Shown here in pieces: positions 40,098 to 49,387 of a stretch of 64,000 bases of DNA. The translations under genes were made by a program, and so were the position numbers. The DNA lies in the NCBI RefSeq assembly GCF_963667405.1, contig NZ_OY763408.1, positions 2,007,757-2,071,756 on the forward strand. Direction: 5' to 3'. How positions within the stretch are numbered: position 1 is the first letter of the stretch; each line of letters begins with the position of its first letter. Origin of the DNA: an uncultured Sphaerochaeta sp. (GTDB taxonomy: Bacteria > Spirochaetota > Spirochaetia > Sphaerochaetales > Sphaerochaetaceae). The notes below the pieces were generated by a model. It was not told the DNA's origin, searched no databases, and saw only the letters and a program-made list of their open reading frames with translations.

Positions 40098-41891
40098 ATG
40101 TTCACCGCATACCTGTCCAAGTTGCCTTCCTTTCTTCAGGACTATCGCCTTGCCCCAGATTCTCAAGACCGTAGGTTCTGGGAGCGAGACGATGATGAGC
40201 TGAGAGAGTTCATCCTCCGTAATGCCGCCGTGTTGTCCAAGGAACCACTGCCCTCTCTTCTCGCCTCCGATTATCTGGCTTTCACCAAAACAGGCTCACG
40301 CATCCTCTATGAGAACCCATACTTTGCACGCAGAAGACGGTTGGGCACCCTTGCCCTCGCCTACTGTCTCAAACCGGACGAGCAGGTGATGCAAGCCATC
40401 ATCGACTGCATCTGGGCCATCTGCGAAGAGTCGACCTGGTGTTTGCCGGCACACAACAGCTACATCCGCGATACACCCCAGCTGCCGCTTGCACAGGTGG
40501 ACAAGCCGGTGATCGATCTCTTCAGTGCAGAAACGGCCGCCACCCTTGCCCAGGTGTACGCTTTGCTCAAGCATGCCCTGGATGAGGAAACACCGCTCAT
40601 CGCCCAACGCATCGAAAAGGAGATCGAACAAAGGATCCACAAACCGTATTTGGAGGAACACTTCTGGTGGATGGGAAAAGACGGGGAATCGATGAACAAC
40701 TGGACGGTGTGGTGCACCCAGAATGTGCTGCTGAGCACCTTCTTGCTCCCTGCCAGCCAAACCTTTCGCCATCAGGTGGCAGAAAAGGCTCTTTCCAGCC
40801 TCGACTTCTTTCTGAAGGACTATGGTGATGACGGTTGCTGCTCGGAAGGAGCGCAGTACTACCGCCATGCAGGGCTCTGTCTCTACCTCTGCATCGACAT
40901 CCTCAACCAGGTTGGAAGCAATTTCCTGAAGCCGGTATACCAAGAGCCGAAAATCCGCAACATCGCCTCCTACATCCGCCATATCCATGCCCAGGGGCCC
41001 TACTACTTCAACTTTTCCGACTGCTCGGCTCTTGCAGGCCCCAGTACGGTTCGTGAGCTGCTGTTTGCCCGTGCCATAGACGATGCAGAACTTGAAGCCT
41101 TCGCACTGCACAGTGCACAGCTGAGGCCCAAGTCCGAACGACATCTTCCCCAGGAGATAAACCTTACCTACCGACTGCTTGAACTGATGAACCAACACAG
41201 TATGGAAACAGAGGCATTCTTGCCACCCCAATGCGACCACTCCTACCCAAGCGTCGGAATCTTCACCAGCTATGACAAGCACTTCGCACTTGCAGTGAAA
41301 GCCGGGGGAAACGATGACAGCCACAATCACAACGATACAGGCTCGATAACCCTCTATAAGGACGGGAAGCCCGTCCTTATAGACATCGGAGTGGAAACCT
41401 ACACCAAACAGACCTTTTCAACCCAGCGCTACGCAATCTGGACGATGCGTTCGGTCTACCACAACCTGAGCAACTTCCCCCCGCATGAGCAACAGGCAGG
41501 CCGTACGTTTTGCAGCACGGTACTTGAAAATACAGAAGGGCCGGAGAGAATCATCAGCATGGAGCTGGCCGGCTCCTACCCCAGGGGCATCGGGCTGCAC
41601 TCCTATAGGCGAACGGTAACTCACCGCAAGGGAAGAGACATCATCATCAAGGAACAGGTGGAAGGCACCTGCGTACCCATACTCAGTCTGATGACGGTGG
41701 AACAGCCTTTGGTTGAAGACAAGCTCATCCACGTGGGAAAGGAGGCACTCATACGATTCAGTGAAGATCTCTGCTCCGTGGAGGTGGAGACCATCCCCAT
41801 CACGGATGCCAGGTTGTTGGCGGTCTGGCCGAAACAGGTGTATCGGATCTTGGCAAGCTATGAGCATCATCTGGAAATCACCATCACCTGA
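40098..41891 (+). CDS. Second heparinase II/III-like polysaccharide lyase
   Basis: Protein of 597 aa, related to but distinct from the lyase at 30247. The helical N-terminal half contains HNSYIRD and EEHFWWMGKDGESMNNWTVW. The C-terminal Hepar_II_III domain has GGNDDSHNHNDTGSITLYKD and KPVLIDIGVETYT. No signal peptide, so probably cytoplasmic. It may accept a different uronate glycan or the other end of the oligosaccharide. The ATG at 40098 has CGGAG upstream; a TTG six nt earlier is less likely. It follows the regulator gene by 2 nt. Confidence 0.85.
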   Translation: MFTAYLSKLPSFLQDYRLAPDSQDRRFWERDDDELREFILRNAAVLSKEPLPSLLASDYLAFTKTGSRILYENPYFARRRRLGTLALAYCLKPDEQVMQAIIDCIWAICEESTWCLPAHNSYIRDTPQLPLAQVDKPVIDLFSAETAATLAQVYALLKHALDEETPLIAQRIEKEIEQRIHKPYLEEHFWWMGKDGESMNNWTVWCTQNVLLSTFLLPASQTFRHQVAEKALSSLDFFLKDYGDDGCCSEGAQYYRHAGLCLYLCIDILNQVGSNFLKPVYQEPKIRNIASYIRHIHAQGPYYFNFSDCSALAGPSTVRELLFARAIDDAELEAFALHSAQLRPKSERHLPQEINLTYRLLELMNQHSMETEAFLPPQCDHSYPSVGIFTSYDKHFALAVKAGGNDDSHNHNDTGSITLYKDGKPVLIDIGVETYTKQTFSTQRYAIWTMRSVYHNLSNFPPHEQQAGRTFCSTVLENTEGPERIISMELAGSYPRGIGLHSYRRTVTHRKGRDIIIKEQVEGTCVPILSLMTVEQPLVEDKLIHVGKEALIRFSEDLCSVEVETIPITDARLLAVWPKQVYRILASYEHHLEITIT

Positions 41892-42033
41892 TAGTCGTTC
41901 TTTCCCCGATAATTCCTGACAATTTCATGAATATGGAAAGTTTCTCTGTTGTCTTGTCCTATAACAGGACCTAGAATCAAGACATCATCAGTGTTTCTGC
42001 TGCAATGCATCCAATCTTTCTGAGGAGTTTGCC

Positions 42034-43479
42034 ATGACAAAACGACGGTATCTCATCATACTGCTCGCCTTCAGCCTTTTTCTGGTCTCCTGCGGCACCC
42101 TGTTCACAGCCGGAGGATCGGAATATCGCTCAGCCATGTCCGCCTACAAGGCACAGGAGTATGAGAAAGCATTCCTCTCCCTCTCCGATGCGCTGAGGAT
42201 CAACCCAACCTTTGAGGAAGCACTCTCCATGTATCCGGTTGTCTTCAATGAAGGATCCAGCTTCTATCGTGTCATCATCACCAATGCCGGCAACAAGAAT
42301 GACCTCGCTTCTGCTGACAGGCTTTGGTCAGCGTACAGAAGCCTGTATGCAATGCATGAACGAGCCCGCAGCGATGGACGAGGGGTCGTAGCATTCGAGG
42401 ACTATGCGCACAACGTCAAGACTGCTGGGCAAAAGGCCGGCGAACTCTGGTTCGGAGAGGCTGAAAGACTGGCCTCACGCACTGACAGAAAGAGCCAGCA
42501 GGAGGCTGTTGCAGCATACGAGAAGGCCAAACTGCGCTACCCTGAACTCCCGAATCTTGAACAACGGCTTGCAACAGCCCTTGCCAAGGCGACAGTATCG
42601 CTGATGGTGGTCGGCAGCGGTCCCGATGACGCCTTCCACTCCATGGTATTGGCTGATATCAAGAAAACCTTCGCCCAGAATCGGTTTGTGCAGGTGATGG
42701 ACAGCCCAAGTTTCCTCAATACCTCCACTACCAAGGGTCCGACGGAATTGGCCATCGAGCATGCCAGGGCGAACCAGGTCAACTATCTTTTGGAAATCAT
42801 GGTGTACAACAGGACAGAACAGATCCTTACCGAAGAGCCGGTTCGGCTTCCCAGGGAGAATCCGCTGTTTGACGGGATCAAACGGACCATGGGCTATTCA
42901 ATCAAGAATACGGTAAGTTACCGCCTTTTTGACTTGAGAAACCTGAAGGTCATAGCGGGCAATACCTTTGCCACCGAGGAAGGCCCCTACACCTACGATT
43001 TCTCCTATGTGAAGGCGGAAGGACTGCGGGAATTGAATCTGGAAAATACCGGTAAGCGCAATCTCAGGTTTGTCAGCACAAATTCTGCCCCTGACATCGC
43101 CATCCCCATCATCAACCAGTTGCGGACCGGATACTACAACATCCCCAGGCCGTCAACCATTGCCGACCCCGCCGACCAAACCTTGTGGACGGCCTACTAC
43201 AAGGATCGCTACCGATCATTCAAGGATCTTGCCCAGCAGGAGAGCGGGAGACAGCTGTTCTACGCAATAGAAGTGGTGCACCATCTCTCAGATGACACCT
43301 ATACCACCCTCGGCATGACGGTAGAAGAAGCAGTCCAGGAGTCGAAGGTCAACAGTGCCATCATGAACGCACTCAGCCATACTGCCCGTGCGCTCATAGA
43401 TGCAGAAAAACAGACCAGGGGAAGTTCCTACCAGACAATCGGCATGGAGGTAGGAAAACTCATCAAGGACATATTCTGA
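42034..43479 (+). CDS. TPR-containing lipoprotein of unknown function
   Basis: Protein of 481 aa with a lipoprotein signal (RRYLIILLAFSLFLVSC, lipobox LVSC). Residues about 30-70 and 140-185 look like tetratricopeptide-type helices (AYKAQEYEKAFLSLSDALRINPTFEEAL, and AAYEKAKLRYPELPNL). The middle region (about 190-260) has an LMVVGSGPDDAFHSMVLADI-type alpha/beta stretch. No enzymatic motif is seen. GAGGAG precedes the ATG. It is monocistronic with a terminator. Confidence 0.78.
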   Translation: MTKRRYLIILLAFSLFLVSCGTLFTAGGSEYRSAMSAYKAQEYEKAFLSLSDALRINPTFEEALSMYPVVFNEGSSFYRVIITNAGNKNDLASADRLWSAYRSLYAMHERARSDGRGVVAFEDYAHNVKTAGQKAGELWFGEAERLASRTDRKSQQEAVAAYEKAKLRYPELPNLEQRLATALAKATVSLMVVGSGPDDAFHSMVLADIKKTFAQNRFVQVMDSPSFLNTSTTKGPTELAIEHARANQVNYLLEIMVYNRTEQILTEEPVRLPRENPLFDGIKRTMGYSIKNTVSYRLFDLRNLKVIAGNTFATEEGPYTYDFSYVKAEGLRELNLENTGKRNLRFVSTNSAPDIAIPIINQLRTGYYNIPRPSTIADPADQTLWTAYYKDRYRSFKDLAQQESGRQLFYAIEVVHHLSDDTYTTLGMTVEEAVQESKVNSAIMNALSHTARALIDAEKQTRGSSYQTIGMEVGKLIKDIF

Positions 43480-43504
43480 TCTGGATGTGAAGATCTCCCA
43501 TACG

Positions 43505-43531
43505 GCCTTCTCCATTCGGGGAAGGCTTTTT
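43505..43531 (+). terminator. Terminator after the TPR lipoprotein gene
   Basis: Stem GCCTTC/GAAGGC (43505-43510 with 43521-43526) followed by TTTTTC. Confidence 0.85.
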
Positions 43532-43611
43532 CTGCAATATCCCCAATCGACACCAATCTGTTGCTTATCAGCAATTTGGGCATTGCAGACCCAATTTTCC
43601 GAATTTTCCGT

Positions 43612-43640
43612 TTGACACCACCGATAGGCTGGGGTACAGT
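43612..43640 (+). promoter_or_regulatory. Promoter of the lone sugar ATPase gene
   Basis: TTGACA (43612-43617), 17-nt spacer, TACAGT (43635-43640), close to the sigma-70 consensus. The ATG at 43670 follows with GGAGG at 43661-43665. Confidence 0.8.
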
Positions 43641-43669
43641 TATCCGTAGATAAAATAATTGGAGGCATT

Positions 43670-44767
43670 ATGGCCACAGTACAACTCAAGAACATTTGCA
43701 AAGTGTACGAAGGTGGAGTCAAAGCCGTCGACAACGTCAACATTGACATCAAGGACAGACAGTTCGTCGTCCTGGTCGGCCCTTCTGGTTGTGGTAAGTC
43801 CACGACCCTCCGCATGGTAGCAGGTTTGGAAGACATCACCAGTGGTGAGCTCTACATCGACGGGAATTTGGTGAACGACGTTCCCCCGAAGGACAGAGAC
43901 ATCGCCATGGTATTCCAGAACTATGCTCTGTATCCCCACATGACCGTGTATGATAACATGGCATTCGGTCTGAAGATCCGCAAGTTCCCCAAGGAAGAGA
44001 TTGACCAGCGCGTTCGCGAAGCAGCCAAGATCCTCGAGATCGAAGAACTGCTTGACAGAAAGCCCAAGGCTCTTTCCGGTGGACAGAGACAGCGTGTTGC
44101 CGTTGGTCGTGCAATCGTCCGCAAACCAAAGGTATTCCTCTTCGACGAACCCCTTTCCAACCTCGACGCCAAACTTCGTGTCCAGATGCGCGCAGAGATC
44201 TCTTCCCTGCACAACCGCCTCAAAGCCACGATGATCTACGTTACCCACGATCAGGTTGAAGCACTCACCATGGCAGACGTCATTGTTGTCATGAAGTTTG
44301 GTGTCATCCAGCAGATTGGTGGACCTCTCGATCTGTACAACAACCCGAACAACAAGTTTGTTGCCGGATTCATTGGATCTCCTCCGATGAACTTCCTGGA
44401 AACCGCTGTTGAAGCAGATGGTTCTGACATCTATGTCAATGAGGGAACCTTCCGCCTTAAGGTCACCGCAGAGCAGAAGAAGATGCTTACCCCCTATGTG
44501 GGCAAGTCTGTCACCTTCGGCATTCGCCCTGAGGATGTAGTCTTCAGCAACACACCAAAGGATGGCGAGACCATCAATGGTACCGTCAGTGTTGTCGAAC
44601 CTCTCGGAAGTGAGACCCACGTCTATGTGTCCACCTCCAAGAGCCAGGTCATCGGTAAGATTGAACCCAGTCTTGTTCCCGCTCCGGATACCAAGATCTC
44701 CTTGATCCCGGATATGGTGAAGGCAAAGTTCTTCGATCTGGAGACTGAGCAGGTCATCAAGGCCTAA
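43670..44767 (+). CDS. Sugar ABC transporter ATPase, MsmK/UgpC type
   Basis: Protein of 365 aa. NBD motifs: GPSGCGKSTTLRMVAG (Walker A), MVFQNYALYPH (Q-loop), LSGGQRQRVAVGRAI (signature), VFLFDEPLSNLDAKLR (Walker B), VTHDQVEA (H-loop). The C-terminal about 125 residues are the OB/TOBE regulatory domain (FGIRPEDVVF). It has its own promoter and terminator and no transport genes beside it. In many bacteria such a lone ATPase serves several CUT1 transporters, and the uronate transporter at 33.4-36.5 kb has none of its own. Confidence 0.95.
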   Translation: MATVQLKNICKVYEGGVKAVDNVNIDIKDRQFVVLVGPSGCGKSTTLRMVAGLEDITSGELYIDGNLVNDVPPKDRDIAMVFQNYALYPHMTVYDNMAFGLKIRKFPKEEIDQRVREAAKILEIEELLDRKPKALSGGQRQRVAVGRAIVRKPKVFLFDEPLSNLDAKLRVQMRAEISSLHNRLKATMIYVTHDQVEALTMADVIVVMKFGVIQQIGGPLDLYNNPNNKFVAGFIGSPPMNFLETAVEADGSDIYVNEGTFRLKVTAEQKKMLTPYVGKSVTFGIRPEDVVFSNTPKDGETINGTVSVVEPLGSETHVYVSTSKSQVIGKIEPSLVPAPDTKISLIPDMVKAKFFDLETEQVIKA

Positions 44768-44787
44768 GTTCATTGCCAGCAATTGTA

Positions 44788-44817
44788 CCGGCCCTCTTTA
44801 GGGGCCGGTTTTTATTT
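44788..44817 (+). terminator. Terminator of the lone ATPase gene
   Basis: Stem CCGGCCC/GGGGCCGG with loop TCTTTA, then TTTTTATTT. Confidence 0.95.
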
Positions 44818-45120
44818 GTCTGAAGATGGCAAGCAAAAGATGCACCAGCCTACGCTATCATGCAAAGGGATGCCAAGAGACATGCATGACTGATCTGCAC
44901 GTGCCAATGACTTGAAGGGGATCTTTGCAATCTGAGAAACTCTTGGCAGAAAAATGTTCGATACGAGCAATAATCCGTAGCTCTGTATCCTTCCCTTTTT
45001 GCTTCTGGAAAAGCAGATGGCATGATGCCGTTGAAAGCATCCCTTCCTCTCTCCTGATAAAACAGACCCTCATGGAGCAGATGATCCACAAGGGTCTTTG
45101 CGTATCAGTTGGGAGGAGTA
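44818..45120. other. Gene-free region between convergent transporter units
   Basis: 303 nt. No reading frame has a ribosome site or a recognisable product. A minus-strand terminator (45056-45097) occupies its right part; nothing else is identified. Confidence 0.6.
45056..45097 (-). terminator. Terminator of the sugar transporter operon
   Basis: Minus strand AGACCCT/AGGGTCT stem (45064-45070 with 45091-45097) with a 20-nt loop, followed by GTTTTATC. It lies 23 nt after the permease stop. Confidence 0.65.
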
Positions 45121-46308
45121 TCAAGCTACTTTCGATGATCTCGATTTGGAGTACAAGTCGAATGCAACGGCAGCGAGCAAGACAAAGCCCTTGATAGCTT
45201 GCTGCCAGTCAGTACTGATGCCAATGATTGACATACCGTTGTTCAGCACTCCGATGAACAAACCACCGACGACTGCCCCAATGATGGTGCCTACACCGCC
45301 GGAGACAGCGGAACCTCCGACGTAACACGCAGCGATGGCGTCCATCTCAAAGTTCTGTCCTGCTTTCGGGGTGGCCGAATTGAGCCGGGCAGTGAATACC
45401 ATTGCAGCCACTGCAGCCAGAATCGCCATATTGGTGTAGATCCAGAACATCACCCACTTTACCTTGACACCTGACAGCTCTGCAGCCTTCCTGTTTCCGC
45501 CAAGAGCGTAGATATGACGACCTTGGACCGTCTTGGAAGCAACAAACTGATACGCTATCACGAGGATGCCCAGAAGAATCAGTATATTCGGGAAACCCTT
45601 GTACACAGCAAAGACAACCGTGAAAGCAACCAGAACCGTGGCAATGAAAACAACTTTCGCAAGCCAGACCCCGCCAGGAAGTATGTCAAAATCATACTGC
45701 TTCTGCTTATTTCGTTTTTGGATTTCGCTGAAGATGATCAGTGCAACGATGAGCAAGCCGATCAAGAGGGTAAACACGTGAAAATGCAATTTCCCGACTT
45801 CCAGTCCCCCAAACGGATCAGGAATATAGCCGGACGAAATCAGCTGGAATCCCTTGGGGAAAGGAGCCTTGGTCTGTCCTTTCATGATGACCTGACCCAA
45901 ACCACGGAAAATCAACATACCGGCCAAGGTGGCTATGAATGGCGGAACGTTCACGAACGCAATCCAAAACCCTTGCCACATGCCTATCAAGGCACCAACC
46001 AGCAGGGCAACCAACATTGCCACGTACGGATTCCACTGCAGGTCCACCATCATGACACCACACAGTGCCCCAATGAAACAGACGATGGAGCCGACAGAAA
46101 GGTCGACGTTACCTGTCAACGTACACAGCAACATACCAACGGCAAGAATCAGGACATAACTGTTCTGAAGCACCAAGTTCGTCAGATTAACGGGCCTGAA
46201 AAAGATGCCATCCGTCAAGAGCCCAAATGAGACCATCGCCACGGCCAAGGCGATGACCATCATATACTGCCTCACATTCTTTTTCAAAATTGCAATCAAG
46301 CCACTCAT
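45121..46308 (-). CDS. Monosaccharide ABC transporter permease, GguB/XylH type
   Basis: Protein of 395 aa with about ten membrane helices of the branched-chain amino acid/ribose permease family. Features: AVGMLLCTLTGNVDLSVGSI near residue 60, VNVPPFIATLAGMLIFRGLGQ, GRHIYALGGNRKAAELSGVKV (contact loop to the ATPase), and the C-terminal GGSAVSGGVGTIIGAVVGGL. AAGGAGT precedes the ATG at 46308; the frame continues to 46329 without benefit. It is the third gene of a ChvE-GguA-GguB-like operon for hexoses or pentoses. Confidence 0.93.
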   Translation of the reverse strand: MSGLIAILKKNVRQYMMVIALAVAMVSFGLLTDGIFFRPVNLTNLVLQNSYVLILAVGMLLCTLTGNVDLSVGSIVCFIGALCGVMMVDLQWNPYVAMLVALLVGALIGMWQGFWIAFVNVPPFIATLAGMLIFRGLGQVIMKGQTKAPFPKGFQLISSGYIPDPFGGLEVGKLHFHVFTLLIGLLIVALIIFSEIQKRNKQKQYDFDILPGGVWLAKVVFIATVLVAFTVVFAVYKGFPNILILLGILVIAYQFVASKTVQGRHIYALGGNRKAAELSGVKVKWVMFWIYTNMAILAAVAAMVFTARLNSATPKAGQNFEMDAIAACYVGGSAVSGGVGTIIGAVVGGLFIGVLNNGMSIIGISTDWQQAIKGFVLLAAVAFDLYSKSRSSKVA

Positions 46309-46380
46309 CCCACACTCCTTCTCGTACACACACAGTTGAATAATTATCGGATCATCTACACAGTCACAAACAGAGTTGCC

Positions 46381-47928
46381 TCAATTGTTCAGAATATTAC
46401 GCATGATCTCTTCCTGGGTAGCGGTCTCTCCAGAGAGTTCTGCGGTGATCCTTCCCTCACTCATTACATATATCCTGTTACTCATCCCAATGATTTCCGG
46501 CATTTCGCTGGAAATCAGAATGCACGCCATCCCTTGTGCGGCAAGCGAATTGATAATCGTATAGATTTCATGTTTCGCACCGACATCAATGCCGCGGGTG
46601 GGTTCATCAAGAATAAGTACTCTCGGGTCACTGAACAACCATTTTGAAAGAACAACCTTCTGCTGGTTGCCTCCTGAAAGGTTCCCTGTCAACTGGAGAA
46701 TTGTCGGCGTCTTGGTATTGAGACGCTTGCAAAAATCCTCCGCAACGATATTCTCCTCGTGCTCATTGATCACCGACATGTTGGCAATCTTCTTCAGCTT
46801 GGCGATAGTCGTGTTTTCCTTCACATTCTGAATCATCACCAAACCCAATTCCTTGCGGTCTTCAGGAACATAAGCAACCCCATGCGAAATTGCCCTGGGT
46901 ATTGTGCTGATATCCACCTCAGAGCCCTCAATCATTGTTTTCCCGGAAATGGTCTTCCCATACGAGCGTCCGAAGACACTCATGGCAAGTTCTGTACGCC
47001 CGGCGCCAACCAGACCGGCCAACCCGACAACTTCGCCGGAGCGGATCTGCATGTTCACCCCGTCAAGTTTATTGCGCTCCGGATTATCGGGATTCTGGAC
47101 TGTCCAATCCTTGATCTCAAACAATACGTCCCCGATAGGGTTGTCCCGTTTGGGGAACATATCGGTGATTTCCCGTCCAACCATCCCTTTGATGATCCGC
47201 TCTTCGCTGATTGATGCTTCGCCGTTTTTCGTTCGTTCGACTTCCAGTGTTTCGATGGTCTTGCCGTCCCTAAGGATGGTAATGGAGTCCGCAACGGCGG
47301 CCACCTCATTGAGTTTATGGGAGATCAACACGGAAGAGATGTTGCTCGTATCCCTCAGTTCCTTGAGGATCTCAAGCAAATGCTGACTGTCTTTTTCATT
47401 GAGTGCGGAAGTAGGCTCGTCAAGAATCAGGAGCTTGGCATGCTTGGCCAATGCCTTTGCAATCTCAACCATCTGTTGTTTGCCTACCCCAAGCTTATTG
47501 ACCGGCAGGTTCGGATTCTCATGAAGCCCGACACGCTCCATGTATTTCAATGCATCTTCACGGGTCTTGTCCCAGTTAATGACATTGAACTTTGCCCGCT
47601 CATCACCGATGAACATGTTCTCTGCAATGGAAAGATAGGGACTCAAAGCCAGTTCCTGATGGATGATGACAATCCCAGCCTGTTCACTTTGCTTGATACT
47701 GGAAAAGGTGCAGCGCTTGCCTCCAAAAAGGATGTCTCCTTCATAGGTTCCATACGGATACACACCTGACAGGACTTTCATCAATGTTGATTTTCCGGCG
47801 CCATTCTCGCCAACCAAGGCATGAATCTCACACTCCCTGACATCGAGACTGACGTCATCGAGTGCTTTCACCCCGGGGAATGTCTTGGTGATATGCTTCA
47901 TTGAAAGCAGAATAGAATTGTTTGGCAT
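46381..47928 (-). CDS. Monosaccharide ABC transporter ATPase, GguA type
   Basis: Protein of 515 aa with two fused ATPase domains. Domain 1: GENGAGKSTLMKVLSG (Walker A), LILDEPTSAL (Walker B), with KLGVGKQQMVEIAKAL as signature. Domain 2 (from about residue 255): GLVGAGRTELAMSVFG, a non-classical Walker A usual in this family, LSGGNQQKVVLSKWL and LILDEPTRGIDVGAKHEI. GguA-type proteins energise CUT2 transporters. GAGGGA lies upstream of the ATG. Confidence 0.94.
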   Translation of the reverse strand: MPNNSILLSMKHITKTFPGVKALDDVSLDVRECEIHALVGENGAGKSTLMKVLSGVYPYGTYEGDILFGGKRCTFSSIKQSEQAGIVIIHQELALSPYLSIAENMFIGDERAKFNVINWDKTREDALKYMERVGLHENPNLPVNKLGVGKQQMVEIAKALAKHAKLLILDEPTSALNEKDSQHLLEILKELRDTSNISSVLISHKLNEVAAVADSITILRDGKTIETLEVERTKNGEASISEERIIKGMVGREITDMFPKRDNPIGDVLFEIKDWTVQNPDNPERNKLDGVNMQIRSGEVVGLAGLVGAGRTELAMSVFGRSYGKTISGKTMIEGSEVDISTIPRAISHGVAYVPEDRKELGLVMIQNVKENTTIAKLKKIANMSVINEHEENIVAEDFCKRLNTKTPTILQLTGNLSGGNQQKVVLSKWLFSDPRVLILDEPTRGIDVGAKHEIYTIINSLAAQGMACILISSEMPEIIGMSNRIYVMSEGRITAELSGETATQEEIMRNILNN

Positions 47929-48013
47929 ACAGGTCCCTCACATTACAGACCGGAACCCGATTCCAATTCAGCCTCAGGCAGATGGCACCGGGTTCGCGAT
48001 CATGCGATACAAT

Positions 48014-48037
48014 TCCGGCTCCCGCAAGGAAGCCGGA
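48014..48037 (-). other. mRNA hairpin between binding-protein and ATPase genes
   Basis: Stem TCCGGCT/AGCCGGA with GGAA-type inner pairs. A second helix (GAACCCG/CGGGTTC) lies nearer the ATPase gene. As in the other transporter operon, it would favour the binding protein over the rest. Confidence 0.55.
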
Positions 48038-48046
48038 CAGATACTC

Positions 48047-49144
48047 TTACAGACCAACTTCAGCAGCAGAGTGGTAGCCGGTATCGACTACTTCAGCTTT
48101 CAGGTTGTCCTTGGTCACAATAACGGACTTCAGCAGTACGGAGGGAACAATGTACGGCTTGCCATTCTTGATGGAGTCGTTGTTGTAACTGGTGGTATCG
48201 AGACCTGCAGGAGTCTCACCGCGCATGATGGTGTCTACCAGCTCAACGGTAGCCTGACCAAGTACACGGGTATCCTTCAGGACGGTTGCATACTGCTCGC
48301 CGGCAAGAATCGACTTGCAGGAAGCTACGATGCAGTCCTGTCCACCAACAACCGGCAGCGGCTTTCCGGCAGTGCCGTATCCAACAGCCTTGCAAGCTTC
48401 AAGCGTGGAAAGACTGATCGGATCGTAGGGGGAGAGAATTCCGTCGAGGGTCTGGTTGGTATAGTGTGCGGAAAGGAGGTTCTCCATTCTGGACATTGCC
48501 AACTCATTGCTCCAGCGCAGTGTTCCGACTGTATCCATGCCCTTCTGGCCGGATCCAATCTTGAGGGTTCCATTGTCAAAATAGGGCTTGAGCCTATCCA
48601 TGGCACCGTCATAGAACTTGTAGGCGTTGTTGTCGTCAGGGGATCCACCGAACAGCTCAATCAGCAACGGCTTCTTCGCAGGAGTGTCCAACTTCATGCC
48701 TTGGATAAGAATGTCACCCATCTGCTGGCCGACAGCATAGTTGTCGAATGACAGATAGTAGTCAACATTCGGGGACTTCATGATCAAGCGGTCATACGCG
48801 ATTACAGGAATCTTGGCTTCAGCAGCTTTTGCCAATACATCGCTCAATGCAACGCCGTCAATTGAAGCAATGACGAGCACTTTCGCATCCTTGGTGATCA
48901 GATCCTCGATCTGACGAACCTGGGTGGGAATGTCGTCATCAGAGAACTGCAGGTCAACTTTGTAGCCAAGAGCTTCCAAACCTGACTTTACAGCCGCTCC
49001 ATCCTTGTTCCAGCGTTCCTCTGACCTGGTAGGCATGACCACACCGATCATCCCTTTGTCAGATGAAGTTTCGGCCGCTCCTCCAGCAAACATCATGTTC
49101 ATTGCCATGAGAAGTACCAATCCAACTACCAGCACCTTTTTCAT
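48047..49144 (-). CDS. Periplasmic sugar-binding protein, ChvE type
   Basis: Protein of 365 aa with a signal (MKKVLVVGLVLLMAMNMMFA, then GGAAETSSDK). Class I periplasmic binding protein (peripla_BP_4): IGVVMPTRSEERWNKDGAAVK at the start, LVIASIDGVALSDVLAKAAE, IPVIAYDRLIMKSPNVDYYLSFDN and the hinge PVVGGQDCIVASCK. The family binds galactose, glucose, arabinose or xylose. AAGGAGG precedes the ATG at 49144. Confidence 0.93.
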   Translation of the reverse strand: MKKVLVVGLVLLMAMNMMFAGGAAETSSDKGMIGVVMPTRSEERWNKDGAAVKSGLEALGYKVDLQFSDDDIPTQVRQIEDLITKDAKVLVIASIDGVALSDVLAKAAEAKIPVIAYDRLIMKSPNVDYYLSFDNYAVGQQMGDILIQGMKLDTPAKKPLLIELFGGSPDDNNAYKFYDGAMDRLKPYFDNGTLKIGSGQKGMDTVGTLRWSNELAMSRMENLLSAHYTNQTLDGILSPYDPISLSTLEACKAVGYGTAGKPLPVVGGQDCIVASCKSILAGEQYATVLKDTRVLGQATVELVDTIMRGETPAGLDTTSYNNDSIKNGKPYIVPSVLLKSVIVTKDNLKAEVVDTGYHSAAEVGL

Positions 49145-49165
49145 ACAGAGCCTCCTTAATGTGTA

Positions 49166-49183
49166 TGCGTTAACGTTCACGCA
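49166..49183. promoter_or_regulatory. LacI-type operator in the leader of the sugar transporter operon
   Basis: TGCGTTAACGTTCACGCA, an imperfect palindrome with an AACGTT-type core. It lies between the promoter and the first gene. No LacI gene is in the window, so the regulator is elsewhere. Confidence 0.55.
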
Positions 49184-49220
49184 CCATCGAAAACAAAGCA
49201 TCAGAAACGACGCTTGATTA

Positions 49221-49249
49221 ACTCTATCATCGGTACTGGTAGCCGTCAA
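49221..49249 (-). promoter_or_regulatory. Promoter of the ChvE-GguA-GguB-type operon
   Basis: Minus strand TTGACG (49249-49244), 17-nt spacer, TAGAGT (49226-49221). Confidence 0.65.
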
Positions 49250-49309
49250 GAATTTTACTTGAGGGATTTTCTGGGGAAATTGGAGAATATGGGCGTTGGA
49301 AAATCCAGC

Positions 49310-49322
49310 GGTAACGTTACTT
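49310..49322. promoter_or_regulatory. Second LacI-type operator
   Basis: GGTAACGTTACTT, with a perfect GTAACGTTAC core (49311-49320), about 60 nt upstream of the -35 box. Together with the site at 49166 it could support repression by looping. Confidence 0.45.
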
Positions 49323-49387
49323 AAAGCAGATGGGCCACCGCCGCAAGGACAGCTGGTGGCCAGGAGAACCCTACTCTTCCCCAGCTC

